From NCBI GenBank assembly GCA_021018995.1, contig CM037596.1:88047184-88111183 (forward strand): a DNA stretch of 64,000 nucleotides, written 5' to 3'. The stretch's first letter is position 1. Each line of letters opens with the position of its first letter. The position numbers and the translations under genes are program-made. This DNA comes from Chloranthus sessilifolius (lineage: Eukaryota > Streptophyta > Magnoliopsida > Chloranthales > Chloranthaceae). A model generated the notes under the pieces. The model saw nothing but the letters and a program-made list of their open reading frames with translations, was not told the origin of the DNA and made no database searches. Shown in pieces: positions 10,961-22,329 of the stretch.

Positions 10961-13900
10961 CATGTCCGTATGTTCATAGCTTAACGACACTTGATGCGGG
11001 TCATAGGCAGGTTTTGGGATGAGAAAGGGAGTGCATGGTGATTCTGGGGAGGATTGGGCTGGGTATGTCAGATTCTCGGGTCCGACCAGGTTAACTTGAA
11101 TAGGGGGCGAAATGGTAGTGGCGAGAATTGGCGGGGTTGAACTGGCGAGTGTGGAGGGGGCTTGTACCAGCATTACTTGGGTGTGGTAAGACCAGTGGTG
11201 ATTGGGGGCGGGTGATAAGGCGAGTGGGTGAGGGGTTGTTTGTTTGGGTGAGGGCAGAGTTAGATTGGGGGAAAAATAGCAAGGAGATGGTGGGAGTATG
11301 ACTGGGACAAAGGGGTCCGGAAGGCGATGGGATCGGATATTGGGGGGTGTGATTAAGAGCTGGCGGGATGGGGTGCGAGATGGGGCAACTGGGGATGAGA
11401 GGTATGTTGCATGGGATAGAGTGACTGGGAGATGTCGGAGGTGCGGGTGAAGCGGGGTGATAAGGATACGACCGGGTAGCGGATGGAGCAGGGGGTACGG
11501 ATATGAAAGGTTTGTATATGGGGTGGCATGGTGGGGCGATGATGGGTTCGGGGATGAAACGGGATATATTGGAGATGATGGAGTTATGCATGGAATGGGG
11601 TGATTTGGGGATGGTAGAGTTGTGTATTGGGCAAGATGATTTGGGAATGGCAGATTAGTATATTGGGTGGTGGGATTTAGGAGTGTGTACGGGATGGAAT
11701 AATTTGGGGATGGCGGAGTGGTGTATTGGGTGGAGAGATTTGGGGATGTGTATGGGGTAGGGTAGTATGGGAATGGTGGGGTTATGTATGGCGTGGGGGG
11801 ATTTGAGTGTGACAGAGGGGCATATGGGGTGGCTGATGGTGGGATAGTGTAGGGGATGGGGTGATTGGGAGGTAGGGTGTACTGTGGGGTAAATTGGGAG
11901 TGGGGCGGATATGTGTATGATTGCAGCGGGGCTGTACTCGTTTGGATTTGATAGGCGGGAGCGGGAGTGGAAAAATACTGCCCTAAATCTAAGGGCTCCT
12001 CTTGGTATGCCGGGGTGGGGAAGTAATTGGCTAAGTATAGCGGCTCGATCACCCCCACAAATGGTTCGTCCTTATTCATCTTGGGAAATGAGAACTCCTC
12101 TTGATTACTGATATAATCCGAGGGGTCAAACTCTTCTTCCTCCTCTTCTACCCAGTGGATGTTGGGCCTGGGGCCTCCTGGGTGCGGTGGTAGGGGGGCT
12201 TGATGGATGTTCTAGTTCTGCCCTTGAGGAGGTGGTGGGGGAATAATTTTTCCTGCCTCTATTAAATCTTAGACCGCATGCTTTAATGAGAAGCACCGGT
12301 ACGTAGGGTGACCTGGTCCCTGGTGGAAGTTACAATGCAAGTTCGGGTCATAGTTTCTCGGGATTGGATTGGGTGGTTCTAGGGATGTAAACCAACTCAG
12401 TGTTGGGCCTGTTAGACTCTTTTAGAACACTGTGATGAGGAGTCATTCATCTCCGCCGTACTGACACATATCCCCATAGTAAGATTTTAAGTGGGCGATG
12501 GGATTGCCAGTGCCATTATATTTATCAAATGATGACATCTTAAATTTCTGTAGCAGGGGGACATCCGAGAATAGACATAAGTCTGAAAAATCTATTGAAT
12601 GCAGTTCTAACCCTACCATCTTTGTCAGCTACTTCTGTATTATGTCTATCTATTCTTTCAGTTGCTCTGATTCTTTTGAGGCTGTAGCTGGGACTGCCTC
12701 CCCCTAATTTTGTTTGGCCCTGGGTGTGACGATGGTGGGCCTGGGGGGGCCGAAGCTGGCAGCTCCTCCACTGTTGTAGATCTTGTCCTCCTTGTACTGT
12801 TGGTCATTGTACTGGCGAGGGGCGAGGTTCGCTATTTGGACCTGGGGGGTGATGGGTTGGATGAGCTGGTGGGGCCACAAGGCTTGTAGGGGATGGGAAG
12901 GAGTGAATGGATGAATGATGTGCTGAGCTGGGTGCCCATTCTGAGGGTGTGATTGGGGTGGCGGGATGCTATAGGCGTGGTTTTGAGGAATGGAGTGGAT
13001 CGGATTTTTTGTTGGAGGCGGGATGGGGGCATAAGGGGTATAGGTGAATAAAGGGTACTGCTGAAGGGGTAAGGGGTTCGTGAATGAGCCTTGATGAGCG
13101 TGGGTGGACGGGCCTTGGGTTTGATGATTTTGGAAAGCTTGGGTTGATGGTCCTTGGGTTTGATGAATTTGGGCTTGATGATTTTGGAAAGCTTGGGTTG
13201 ATGGGCCTTGGGACTGGATGTGGGGATTGGTATGATTTGGGCCAATGGGCCCTATTGGGTTTGGGCTTGGGCCCATGGGCTTTGATGGTTTTGGGCCTGG
13301 GCCTAGGTTTGATGGGTATGGACCTTGGTCCATGGGCCTTGAGGATTTTGGGCTTGGGTCTGAGTCTAATAGATTTAGGCTTGGGCTCATGGGCCTTGAG
13401 GATTTTGAGCCTAGGCCTGATGGGTCTGGTGGGCTTGGGCCTGAGCTTGGGTTTGGGAGTGGGCTTGGGCCCATGGTTCTAAAGACATTTGGGCTTGGGC
13501 CTATAGATTTGTATGGGTTTGGGCCTGAGATGAGTGGGCTTGGGCCTGGCCTGGAATTGAGGTGGGAGATCTTGGATGATATGAATGATGGGTGGTTGGG
13601 CATGGTCATGACGGAATGGGGTATGGAGGTTTTGGAGACCTAGATGTGGGGTTTAGAATGTAGGGCTCTGAGAGGTAGCCCACAGGGCATACATCATTCT
13701 CATGTCTTCCATTGAGGGCATGGATTCAGGTGTGAGATTGGAGGGTGACGAACCATTCACGGATGGAAGAGGTTGGGTGAAATTGGGCATGACCCGGGTA
13801 TGGGGGGTATGGGTGATTATGCTTGGAGGGTATAGATGTATGGCTATGGAAGATGGTGGGTTACTGGTCATACCCTGGGAAAAGTTGGGCATGACCTGGG

Positions 13901-14308
13901 TAAATGGAGGGGTATGTTGGGATGTGGGTGGGCTATGTGAGATGAGGTGGATGGGATATAGGATGTAGGGGGCATGGATGATGAGGTAGATGAGACGTGG
14001 GAGGTAGGCGGGGGATGGGGCTCCCGATGGGGTCTTTGGGAGTAGGGGGTGCGGTAAGGGTGTATGGATGGGAGATGGGGATGTATGGGTCGGTTGGGAA
14101 ATGAGGGGTTTCAGTAGGGGATGAGATGGGGGTATGTTGGGAAAATGTAAGGGCGGGGGATGGGGTGGATGCGAACACGGGTGCCCCAAATGGACCCGTG
14201 ACATCGAACCGGGTTTGGGTGAAGGTGTTGGAGATCGGGTCTTCTCCTATATGGGAATGGGATGGGGATGATGGCGGGGATGTATCAGCACTCGACATGA
14301 TCCGCTGA
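10961..14308 (-). pseudogene. gag of C with huge proline-rich arms
   Basis: gag runs right to left from about 14308 (MSSADTSPPSSPSHSHIGED). The N-terminal arm (about 12704-14308) is Pro/Ser/Gly/Asn-rich with repeated GPSP, SRPMG and PNPIGP units. A capsid-like core lies near 12360-12560 by homology to D. A second arm (about 10961-12079) is Pro/Tyr/Thr-rich with repeated TPPSPN..IPYT units. Such arms are unusual for Ty3 gag. The GC-rich long frames on the other strand here are shadows. Broken several times. Confidence 0.7.
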
Positions 14309-14806
14309 CGAGTGTTGTATCGATGTCTTGGGTAAGGGCCGAATACTTTCCTAGTTCTCCTTCTATGGGTTGGGTTTGAGGTCGCTGTAGTGACGGTCAC
14401 ACCGAAAGTATACGTATATACGGATTTTTGATTTTTCTATATATATATATTTTTAGATTTTTTAAATGAAAATTATCTCCCCTATTTAAATGAATGATGA
14501 TCTGGTGCCTGAGAAAAATTCCCGTCTCGGGTGATATATGCACCTTTAGTAGGTCCCACGGCGGGATCTGACACACGTCGAAAGAAGCGAAAGGGAACCC
14601 TTTTGTTCTATTGAAGGTGAGGGAATCCACGCAAATGACCCGATCCCCAGGACTAAATCAATGAGAAGTCACCTTCTTTTGACTGGGCGGGGGCATATTG
14701 GGCGTTACAAAATGCAGGAAGCTACTGTGGGCACTAATACCGCTAATCGGGGAACTTGGGTGGTGGATTGGGCCTCAGATTAGGCTGCCTGAACCCAGTT
14801 TATACT

Positions 14807-14968
14807 GGGCATATGTATTATATACGCCTGACCATAACTAGCAGATTTGACTGGGCGTATGTATTATATACGCCTGGCTTAAATCTGGGGATTTTGGCTC
14901 GGCGTATATATTATATAAGCCTGAGTATTTTTGGGGATTTTTTGCCCGGCGTATTTAATATATACGCC
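14807..14968. repeat. GGCGTAT...ATACGCC palindromes in the C leader
   Basis: Four copies of inverted half-sites GGCGTAT / ATACGCC with a 7-8-base A/T middle start at 14807, 14853, 14901 and 14948, so the step is 46-48 bases. The same word recurs in the LTR of C at 16957-17172. Confidence 0.9.
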
Positions 14969-15489
14969 TGGCAAAAACTGTTCTTCCAGCTCTGTTTGAC
15001 AGTGAACAGCAAGCCCACAATGAGTCTTTGGAACTGGTTTTCTGGAAGGGATGCTCCCGGGGACTGCTGTGTATGTTATCGGGTCACTCCTTTCCGCTTC
15101 CTAGGGATACACGGCTGAATTCGGGCTGTCTACGCTCTCACTATTGTGGGTTTTACGGCTTGATCGGAATTGGCAACCCAACCGATATACCTCCGGCGCA
15201 AGAGCCTTCTTAGGTACTAGAAGGGGTGGTTCTTTTCAAGATCATCACCACTAAGGCTGCCGCCTTACTGGGAACCGGGTAAGTTATATCTGTGCCTAAA
15301 CCCCTCGAAAACTACCCAAAACATGCAAAAATAGATTTGATTATGTCCCCACACTGTTGGTTCACTTTTAATTACACATTTTTAAAGGGGAGTGAATTTA
15401 AGTCCAAATTCGGGTCGGGGATTACAAGCCCGTGCCGCCTCAACCAGCCGGCGTCCACTGTTAGGATATGACAAGAAGTAAAAAAAATG

Positions 15490-15836
15490 ACGGGGCCAGT
15501 CAAGAGACTAGGCGGAAAATATAAAGTGCTGAAATTTAAAACTAAATCGTAAAGGTAAGTAAGAAAGGTGCTAGTCAAGTGACTAGGCGAAAATTGCTGA
15601 AATTCAAAGCCGAAACGTAGGGGTAAGTAAAAAATGTGCCAGTCAAGTGACTAGGCAAAAATTACAGAAATTTAGAGCCAAAATGTAGGGGTATGTAAAA
15701 AAGGTGCCAGTCAAGTGACTAGGCAAAAATTGCTGAAATTTAAAGCCGAAACGTAGGGGTAAGTAAAAAAGGTGCCAGTCAAGTGACTAGGCAAAAATAC
15801 TAAAATTTAAAGCCGAAACGTAGGGGTAAGTATGTT
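15490..15836. repeat. Five tandem 68-bp repeats beside the C primer site
   Basis: The core GTGCCAGTCAAGTGACTAGG recurs with AGTCA starting at 15498, 15573, 15641, 15709 and 15777, followed by AAAATTGCTGAAATTTAAAG and CGTAGGGGTAAGT. The core is an inverted repeat (AGTCA-AG-TGACT). It ends about 85 bases from the primer site. Confidence 0.9.
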
Positions 15837-15920
15837 AGTAAAAACAACAAAAATAAAGGAAAAACAGTAATGGTTAGTAAAGATTAACAAAAAATCCAAC
15901 AAGAGGGGAAGTGCTAGGGT

Positions 15921-15942
15921 GATATCCCCAGTAAAGTCGCCA
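15921..15942 (-). other. Primer binding site of C (tRNA-Arg type)
   Basis: Minus-strand TGGCGACTTTACTGGGGATA resembles the TGGCGACTCCACTGGGGATC complement of plant tRNA-Arg(ACG), the known primer of Ogre elements. Two bases separate it from the LTR. Confidence 0.85.
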
Positions 15943-16666
15943 TCTGTGTGACCATGGATTCTCTCAAACCCGTCGCGGCGATGCACTCGCGATGGAATGA
16001 AATGTAGAGTCGCCACCTGGAGCTTTTGGTGACCCGAGAAACCTTTAAATCAATATTTTGAGCACCGAAGTGCTAAATATGATTATGATTTACCGGTCTT
16101 TGCCAAAGGCTCTAGGGTAGGGGCTTCGGTTATCGATCGGGAAGGGTTTAGGCACCCGATCAAGCCACACATAGCGGTCTCTATCTATGGCCAAAATAAA
16201 CAAACAAATGGGTGGAGCTTCCCCTTGCCCGAAGGCAATATGGTCCTATCAAGCTTTGAGCTAAACTGAAATTTCGGTGGCGTAACGGCTTGAATCCTTG
16301 GACGGAGAAAACACCAAGAAGGTAGAGGAAGAGAGGGGTGAGCCAGAGCTCACGGGCCCTTGTTGCACCGTGGAAGACCTTTGCTTCGGCGTGCTTTCGA
16401 TGGCTTTATATGGCTTAAACGGTAGGGGAATAGGTTCTAATGTTAGGATTCGGTAGATAGGAAGTGTAGGATGAAGCTAGGAACTTAGCTTGACTAAAAA
16501 AGGGGTGATCTAATGGTTGAAATGGGTTGAAAGGGGTGAACTAAGCATGCTGGAATTCTGATTGAAGAATGCAAAATAATATATATTTTTCTCTCACTAG
16601 GGCTCTCTCTCTTAAACTTAACTTTCAACCTTAATTTTTCAACCCTTTGGGAAGAGGGGGGGGCCT

Positions 16667-16680
16667 CTCTATTTATAGAG
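16667..16680 (-). promoter_or_regulatory. TATA box of the C LTR
   Basis: CTCTATAAATAGAG on minus is a near-consensus TATA box, matched at the same place in the D LTR. Confidence 0.7.
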
Positions 16681-16956
16681 AAGAGGTGGGTTAGAGGGTT
16701 ACTTAAGAGCTAATTAGTTTAGCAATTAGGTAATCCTCCATTTAAGGTTTTCTAGGTTTTTAGGGTCCTAGGGGTTTAGGGAACCGGTTTCAATGGCAGA
16801 TGATGGGGTGAGACCATGGGTGACTGAAGGGTTACATATAAGCTCAAAGGGGGTGCAACCAATCTTAAGACACCCACCTCAACCAAGGGAATGGTCAAAA
16901 GGTCAAACCAGATGGAGGAAATTCAAGCATTTGATGATAGTTATTGTAGCTAAGCT

Positions 16957-17172
16957 GGGCGTATATATTACATACGCCCAATTTATGTACAGTGATTTTT
17001 ATGAAAACCAGAGGAGATCTGAGAAGGTGGGTGTCCGTGGTGGGCCCTACCTATGTTGGGCGTATGTATTATATACGCCCAGCTAAATTTGGCCCAAAAA
17101 TGCCAGGCGTATATGATATATACGCCTAACCAAAATGGGGCCAAATTTGCTGGCGTACCTAATACATACGCC
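16957..17172. repeat. GGCGTAT...ATACGCC palindromes in the C LTR
   Basis: Copies start at 16957, 17058, 17105 and 17152; the last three are exactly 47 bases apart. They lie about 280-500 bases upstream of the TATA box on minus. Confidence 0.9.
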
Positions 17173-17291
17173 TTAGCAAAAGTTATAATTTTATGTGAAA
17201 CTTCAATCGGCCATTACTTTTGAACTATAACTCCAAATTGGGTGATCTTTGGCTTGCTGGAAAGCTAGAGAAGTCCTCCTTCCAACAGTAT

Positions 17292-18180
17292 TTGGTTTGT
17301 TGGGGGCATTTTTTATGTGGTCCCAAGCAAGTTAGGGTCTCATTTTGGAGAGCCATTTTTATTGTTTGTTTTGTTTAAGGTTTAGAGTATTTTGTTTTAG
17401 TCCTTTTATTTAATTTGAGGTGACACTTGTTAAAAGTGTGTGACTTTAGGGTTTAATTTGAGGTTTCTAGATGGGTGTTAAGTGTTTGAATGCTATTGGC
17501 TTATCTATTTTGCTTTAGGTTTGTGTTCCCTTGGAGGGGTAAGTATTGTATGATTATTGCTTTATCTTGGTTGTCATGGATTGTGGTCTTTCAAGGGAGA
17601 AGGTTTTTGGTTTTGGATTTAATTAGATTGGAAGGGTAAAGTGTGACACTTGTCCCTCTGGTAATTTATGGGGTATAGTTTATAAATGTGAGAGCTAAAG
17701 GCTTTGGGTTCTCGTTGTTTGGAATTTCATTTCAAGTTTAGAATTAGAAGTTTTGGGGCATTTTTGTTCATTGATGTCTTGTCTTCCTTTCTCTTTTGTA
17801 TCCCAGGTATTGCACTCAAAGGGTTGTGATTATTAAGTGGATTATTGGGAATGAACGGGATTGGGAATGCAGGTGACACTAGGGTTGGCGCCATCACTCC
17901 AACTCAAAGTAGTTTCCCGAATAAATACAAAATTCAAGCATTACCTGAATGTGCAGATTTTAAGTTTCTTGTTTTAAGTTGTATATTCAGAGAGTATGCC
18001 CTCGGTGTATTTTGTAATCATATTTTATTTATTTATGAAGTGATTACGTTTTGATTTCATTTATGGTCATTTCTATTTAGTAAAATTTGGTTTGGTACGT
18101 TTGGTAGCTTGCTTCGACTTGTTTTGAGTGTGATGGTCATTTATTTAAATGTGGTCTGATCTTGTGTGTTGGGAGCAGTT
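17292..18180. other. Non-coding 5' part of the antisense region, F
   Basis: Matches E around 31600-32400 on the same strand, including the block TTGTATATTCAGAG ... GTATGCC ... CGGTGTATTTTGTAAT at 17975-18030. No coding frame. T-rich. Confidence 0.6.
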
Positions 18181-18430
18181 TTTGGTTTAGTTTAGTTTAG
18201 GTTTAAGTGCATAAATGATGGGGGCATTTTTTTTTAGTTTTTTTTATTTAGTTTGGTCTTAGTTGGAGTGTGTAGGTGATGTTGGGGCATTTCTTCATTT
18301 CTTTTTATTTAGCTTGGTCTTAGTTGAAGTGTATAAATGAAGTTGGGGCATTTTGTTTTTCAATTTTTGGTTTGTTTAGTTTGGTCTTAGTTGAAGTGTA
18401 TAAATGATGTCTCTTTTTTTTTGTTGTAAC
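18181..18430. repeat. Four ~65-bp tandem repeats in F
   Basis: The unit reads TTGGTCTTAGTTGAAGTGTA TAAATGATGTTGGGGCATTTT followed by a T-rich tail; copies begin near 18181, 18251, 18312 and 18379. Absent in this form from E. Confidence 0.75.
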
Positions 18431-19110
18431 AGCTATTCAGCATTTCTTTTATTGTTTATTTTTAGTTTTGGGTGTATGATCATTTTGCTTTTCTTCGTCC
18501 GGGGGTTCCATTGGAGGTGGCGTTCATGTTTCCACGGATGCATGTGTGGAGGGCAGCGCTACGGGGTTGTCGCTGGTCTTCTGAACTTCAGATTGCACGA
18601 GGTCTTTTTGAGGACATGCATGCGGGGCAGGTAAATATCATCGTGTGTATATTTTATTTCGGTCTTTTAGGATTTAAGGATTCGTTGATGGGTTGGCTTG
18701 TTTATTTGGTTAGGTGATTTGGAGGCCATACGCGGCCGAGGAGGATGCAGGTGTGCCAGTGATTCAGTCTAGCCAGCCCTTCTTTGACGTGGACATATGG
18801 GCCCATTGTTTTGAGAAGGTGGAGAGGATCCACCTATCTCTGGCGATGCGACAGCTCGGGCTTGCTTAGGGAGTCCCTCTGGAGATTTGCCATAGGGTGG
18901 CGAAGAGGATGACCGGCCCCTTTGGCCGGAACTTTACAGAGCGGATGACACTTCAGATGACAGATTTTAGAGCTGGTGGGACCAGGGTCATAGGGGAGCA
19001 TGATGAGGTGGATGTCTAAGAGTATAGGAGATGGTTTAGTGCATTAGGTGGTGGGCGCCTCTTCACACGTCCCTTCCATGGGAGTGGTTCTTCGCGATCG
19101 TCGGTTGGTG
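18431..19110 (+). pseudogene. Plant-mobile-domain antisense gene remnant, F
   Basis: Plus-strand blocks MYDHFAFLRPGVPLEVAF, FPRMHVWRAALRG and ARGLFEDMHAGQ, then QPFFDVDIWAHCFEKVERIH and YRRWFSALGGGRLFTRPFHG, match the antisense gene of E block for block. The domain is the plant mobile domain found in transposase-related host proteins. Blocks are parted by T-rich stretches with splice-like edges. Only the middle of the gene remains; broken. Confidence 0.65.
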
Positions 19111-20208
19111 AATTTTCAAATCTGAACATAGCGACTTTAGTTTCTGACTTGATGTGCTTTTTCGGAGTGATTGCTTCTTTTGGTCCCGTATTCGTGGGGA
19201 GGGTTGGAAATTCTCTCTTGACAGTCTATGCTACCTCGTGGGTGGGTACTGTCAGCTTTTTGATGAAGAAGGTCTTGGTACTTTGTCCGATGGCTATTTG
19301 AATGATCGAGGCTAGCGTGGCTAGGGAGTCTGCGAGCTCGTTTTCTAATCTAGGGATGTGCCTGAAAGAGATTCTTTTAAATTTCTTTACTAAATATTGA
19401 GCAGTTTCTAGGTAAGCCATTAGTCTTCTTTCCTTGGTTTTCTATTCTCCTATAACTTGTGAGATCAGTAGCTTGGAGTCATCGATGATTTTCAACTGTT
19501 TAACACCTAATTGTAGTGTAGCTCACAGTCCAACTATGAAAGCTTCATATTCCGCGATATTATTAGTGACAGGGAAGTCTAATTGAAAAGCCTTAGATAT
19601 AACAACTCTTTTTGGGCTTAGGAGGACTATCTCGATGCTTTTTCCTTGATGATTTAGAGCATCGTTGAAATAAGGGGTCCATGAGGTCTTATCGGGCTCT
19701 TCGTTATGAATTGTGAGTAGGTCTTCATCGGAGAAATCCTCGTGTATGGGTTCATCACTAGGGAGTAGGAGCTCTACGAGGTAATCGGCAATTGCTTGTC
19801 CTTTGATTAACTTCTGCGTGACATAAGTGACGTCAAATTCTTATAATAGATATGCCAGCGAGCGATCTTTCCTGATGTTGCGGGCTTTTCGAATACATAC
19901 TTCAGAGGATCCATTCGGGCTAGTACTAGTATCTTATGTGTTCTGAAGTAGTGTCATAGTTTGGTTGAGGCCCACACCAATGTAAGGCAGGTCTTCTCCA
20001 TTGAAGTATATTTCTATTCGTACTCGACTATTGTCCTACTAAGGTAGTAGATAGCCTTCTCTCTCTTGTCATCTTTTTCATATTGTCTTAGAATCACTCC
20101 CATTGCTTTGTCATTTGCTGAGAGGTATAGGATTCGGGGTCTTTAAGAAACTGGTGGCAATAATATTGGCAGGTTAAGGAGGTACTTTTTGATATTGTCG
20201 AAGGCTTG
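19111..20208 (-). pseudogene. aRNH and RNase H of F
   Basis: Matches E at about 40060-41100. Visible pieces include YLETAQYLVKKFKRISFRHI and ENELADSLATLAS from the second RNase H (19226-19420), and the RNase H of RT up to 20208. Broken many times. Confidence 0.75.
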
Positions 20209-21240
20209 CTAACACTGGTCATCCCATTTATACTTTGTTCCTCCTTTAAGTAGTCTGTAGAAAGGATCGCATCTGTCTGAATGCTGGGAGATAAATCTCC
20301 TAATGAATTGCAATCTTCCTATCAGGCCTCGTAATTCTTTGATATTGCTAGGAGGTGGCATATCAAGGATGGCTTTGACTTTTGTAGGGTCAACTTCGAT
20401 CCCTCGCTTGCTGACTGTGAAACCGAGTAATTTTCCGAAGGTGACTCCGAAGATACATTTCGTTGGGTTCATTTTTAACTGATATTTCTTAGCTCTTTAC
20501 AGCAGCAGTCGGAGTGCTCCAACATGTCCTGCTCATGTTTAGGACTTCACTAATATGTCATTAACATAGACTTCTATACATTTATGCATCATATCATGAA
20601 AAATAGCCATCATGGCGTGTTAATACGTGGCTCCTGCGTTCTTGAGCTTAAAAGGCATGATGACGTAACAGTAAGTTCCTCATAGTGTGGTGCAAGAAAT
20701 CTTCTCTTAGTCAGACTCTCCTAATTTGATCTAATTATACCCAGAGAAACCATCCATAAAGGATAGCATCTCATGTTTAGTGGTATTGTCGACTGGAGTG
20801 TCAATGTGCGAAAGTGGGAAGTCGTCTTTTGGGCATGCCTGATTGAGGTTTCGAAAGTCAATGCAAACTCATACTCTATCGTCTTTCTTAGCGGTAGGTA
20901 CTATATTGGCGACCCATTTAGGGTAAAGGATAACTTGGATGAATTTGGCTTTGTGTAACTTGTCAAGTTCCTCTTTAACTTGAAGGGGTGTTTGTGGGTG
21001 CATCCTACGGAGTTTCTGCTTAACGGGCTTCGCATTGGGTTCTAAGACAAGGCGATGCTCTACTAAACTTGGGTTTAAACCAGGCATATCCTCATAGGAC
21101 CATGCAAAGGAGTCGAGGTGCTCTTATAAGACCTATGCAATTTATTGGCGTTCCTTAGAATTAAGCGTTGCGCTAATTAATAGCTTCTTAGGTTTCTCTT
21201 CAGTGCTAAAGTTAATTTCTTCTGTAGGTTCCGTGGCAGC
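20209..21240 (-). pseudogene. Reverse transcriptase of F
   Basis: Pieces KCIFGVTFGKLLGFTVSKRG, GLIGRLQFIRRFISQHSDRC (20209-20472) and MPGLNPSLVEHRLVLEPNAK, KQKLRRMHPQTPLQVKEE (20869-21087) belong to a Tat-type RT and match E closely. Broken many times. Confidence 0.85.
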
Positions 21241-22320
21241 TTAGGTTTGCTCATCGAAACACTTGATAACCCGTTGGAAGTTTGGCGCATCTTTGGTGAC
21301 CAGTGTTCCTTCTTTATCTTCGATAAGCTCATATACTATAAAATTGTTACACTGGGGATTCGATTTTGTGAAAGGTAACCCTTCATTAGTATAATTTATG
21401 ACTAAAAGATATTTGGAAAGGTGAAGGTCAAGGCTATTGATCATTTTCTCAAAGTCACAAAGCATCTCTTCTGGTATGATCACTGGCTTGTTGTTTAGCC
21501 TGGATGCCTTGCATCCTCATATGGGAGATGGGATAGCAGTCTTAGGAGAAAAGTCTCCTTGTTGGTTGCAAAGTTGATTCGGGACGAAGGGTTCCCCTTC
21601 TTTTATGAGGTTTTCTGATTTTTTTTAGATTTTGTATTTTTGAATTTTTAGGGTCTTCTGCTTTTTCTATTTTTTTTAATTATTTTCGATAGTAGATATG
21701 GTACAGGGTCGGTCGCCTCAAGAGGCGCCAGGAGAGTTTCTTCCTCTAATTGAGGGAGCGAGACGGCTGTTGGAGCCGTTCGAGTGATTCTTTGAGAAAT
21801 ATGAATTTGCTCTGAATTTGGCATTTTTTTTAAAAAGTCCCCCTCTAATGAGACCTTTTGAATAAGCGACGCCGATGACAGCGGCATTGACGTTCGGATT
21901 TCCTCTATCACATTGATTGTCTCCTCTTCGAAGAAGCTCTAGAGATCGTAATCGATCGAACTATCACCCTCTGAGTTATAATGTAATTGTTCTTCCTGTC
22001 GAGGGTGATCTCCTAAGGGATCCTCAGGGGTAGCGAACACTTTTCCTTGAGCTTCATAGTATGTTAGGATGAGCACGCATGCTCGACAGCGAGGCTGGTA
22101 GTAGTGATAAATGCAGGGAGATCCCCAAGGGCATTTCCATCCTTCTGAGCCAGAGTTAAGGCTGGCATCAAACTTGTCTTCTCGATCTGATAACGCTTGA
22201 AGTCCTAAGTTAGCTTGCTCTGCTAGCTCGAGTGTAGGGAGGTCTATCCAGTAATCCTCGTCATCACTCAGAGGGGGTTGCCATTCTTTCTCGAGAGATT
22301 TTCAAAATATTTGGAGTTAT
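21241..22320 (-). pseudogene. Linker upstream of RT, F, with one Cys/His module
   Basis: Matches E 42100-43250. It has the ECFDEQT-like block, an acidic/Ser-rich part, and at about 22050-22140 one copy of a CPWxSPCIxHxYQPRCxAC module, which E carries more than once. Function unknown. Broken. Confidence 0.55.
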
Positions 22321-22329
22321 GGCATGTCT

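Larger units (their letters stand above)
14309..15920 (-). other. Leader of C
   Basis: About 1.6 kb between the primer site and gag, untranslated. It holds one array of palindromic words at a 47-base period (14807-14968) and one array of 68-base direct repeats near the primer site (15490-15836). Nothing else in it is coding. Confidence 0.7.
6043..17291 (-). mobile_element. Element C: Ogre-like Tat retrotransposon
   Basis: Order on minus: 5' LTR (truncated), tRNA-Arg primer site, leader, gag, protease, G-patch, RT, RNase H, archaeal-type RNase H, integrase. The second RNase H and this order are hallmarks of the Tat lineage; the wording of the pol motifs fits Ogre. The integrase end is cut by element B, and the far end of the LTR stops at element F. 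The gag-pol region is broken on the order of ten to fifteen times. It is a relative of D, and both look old. Confidence 0.85.
15945..17291 (-). repeat. 5' LTR of C, truncated
   Basis: Starts TGTGTGACCATGG next to the primer site and is recognisably similar to the LTR of D (GAGTCGCCAC, AGCACCGAAGTG, GGGCTTCGG, GGCACCCGATCAA). Similarity to D ends near 17291, after the ATAACTCCAAATTGGGTGATC ... TTGGAAAG-like block, and F sequence begins. The expected GGGTGTCTACA terminus is absent. It contains a TATA box and three or four palindromic words. Confidence 0.8.

Noticed and set aside
13084-13643. Long plus-strand frames rich in Gly, Leu and Met
   Set aside because: They are the mirror of the proline-rich arm of gag in C; the low-complexity repeats keep several frames open at once.
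15921-15942. Possible tRNA gene fragments at the primer sites (also 4259, 47640, 62403)
   Set aside because: Only the 3' end of a tRNA is matched and each abuts an LTR, as primer binding sites do.
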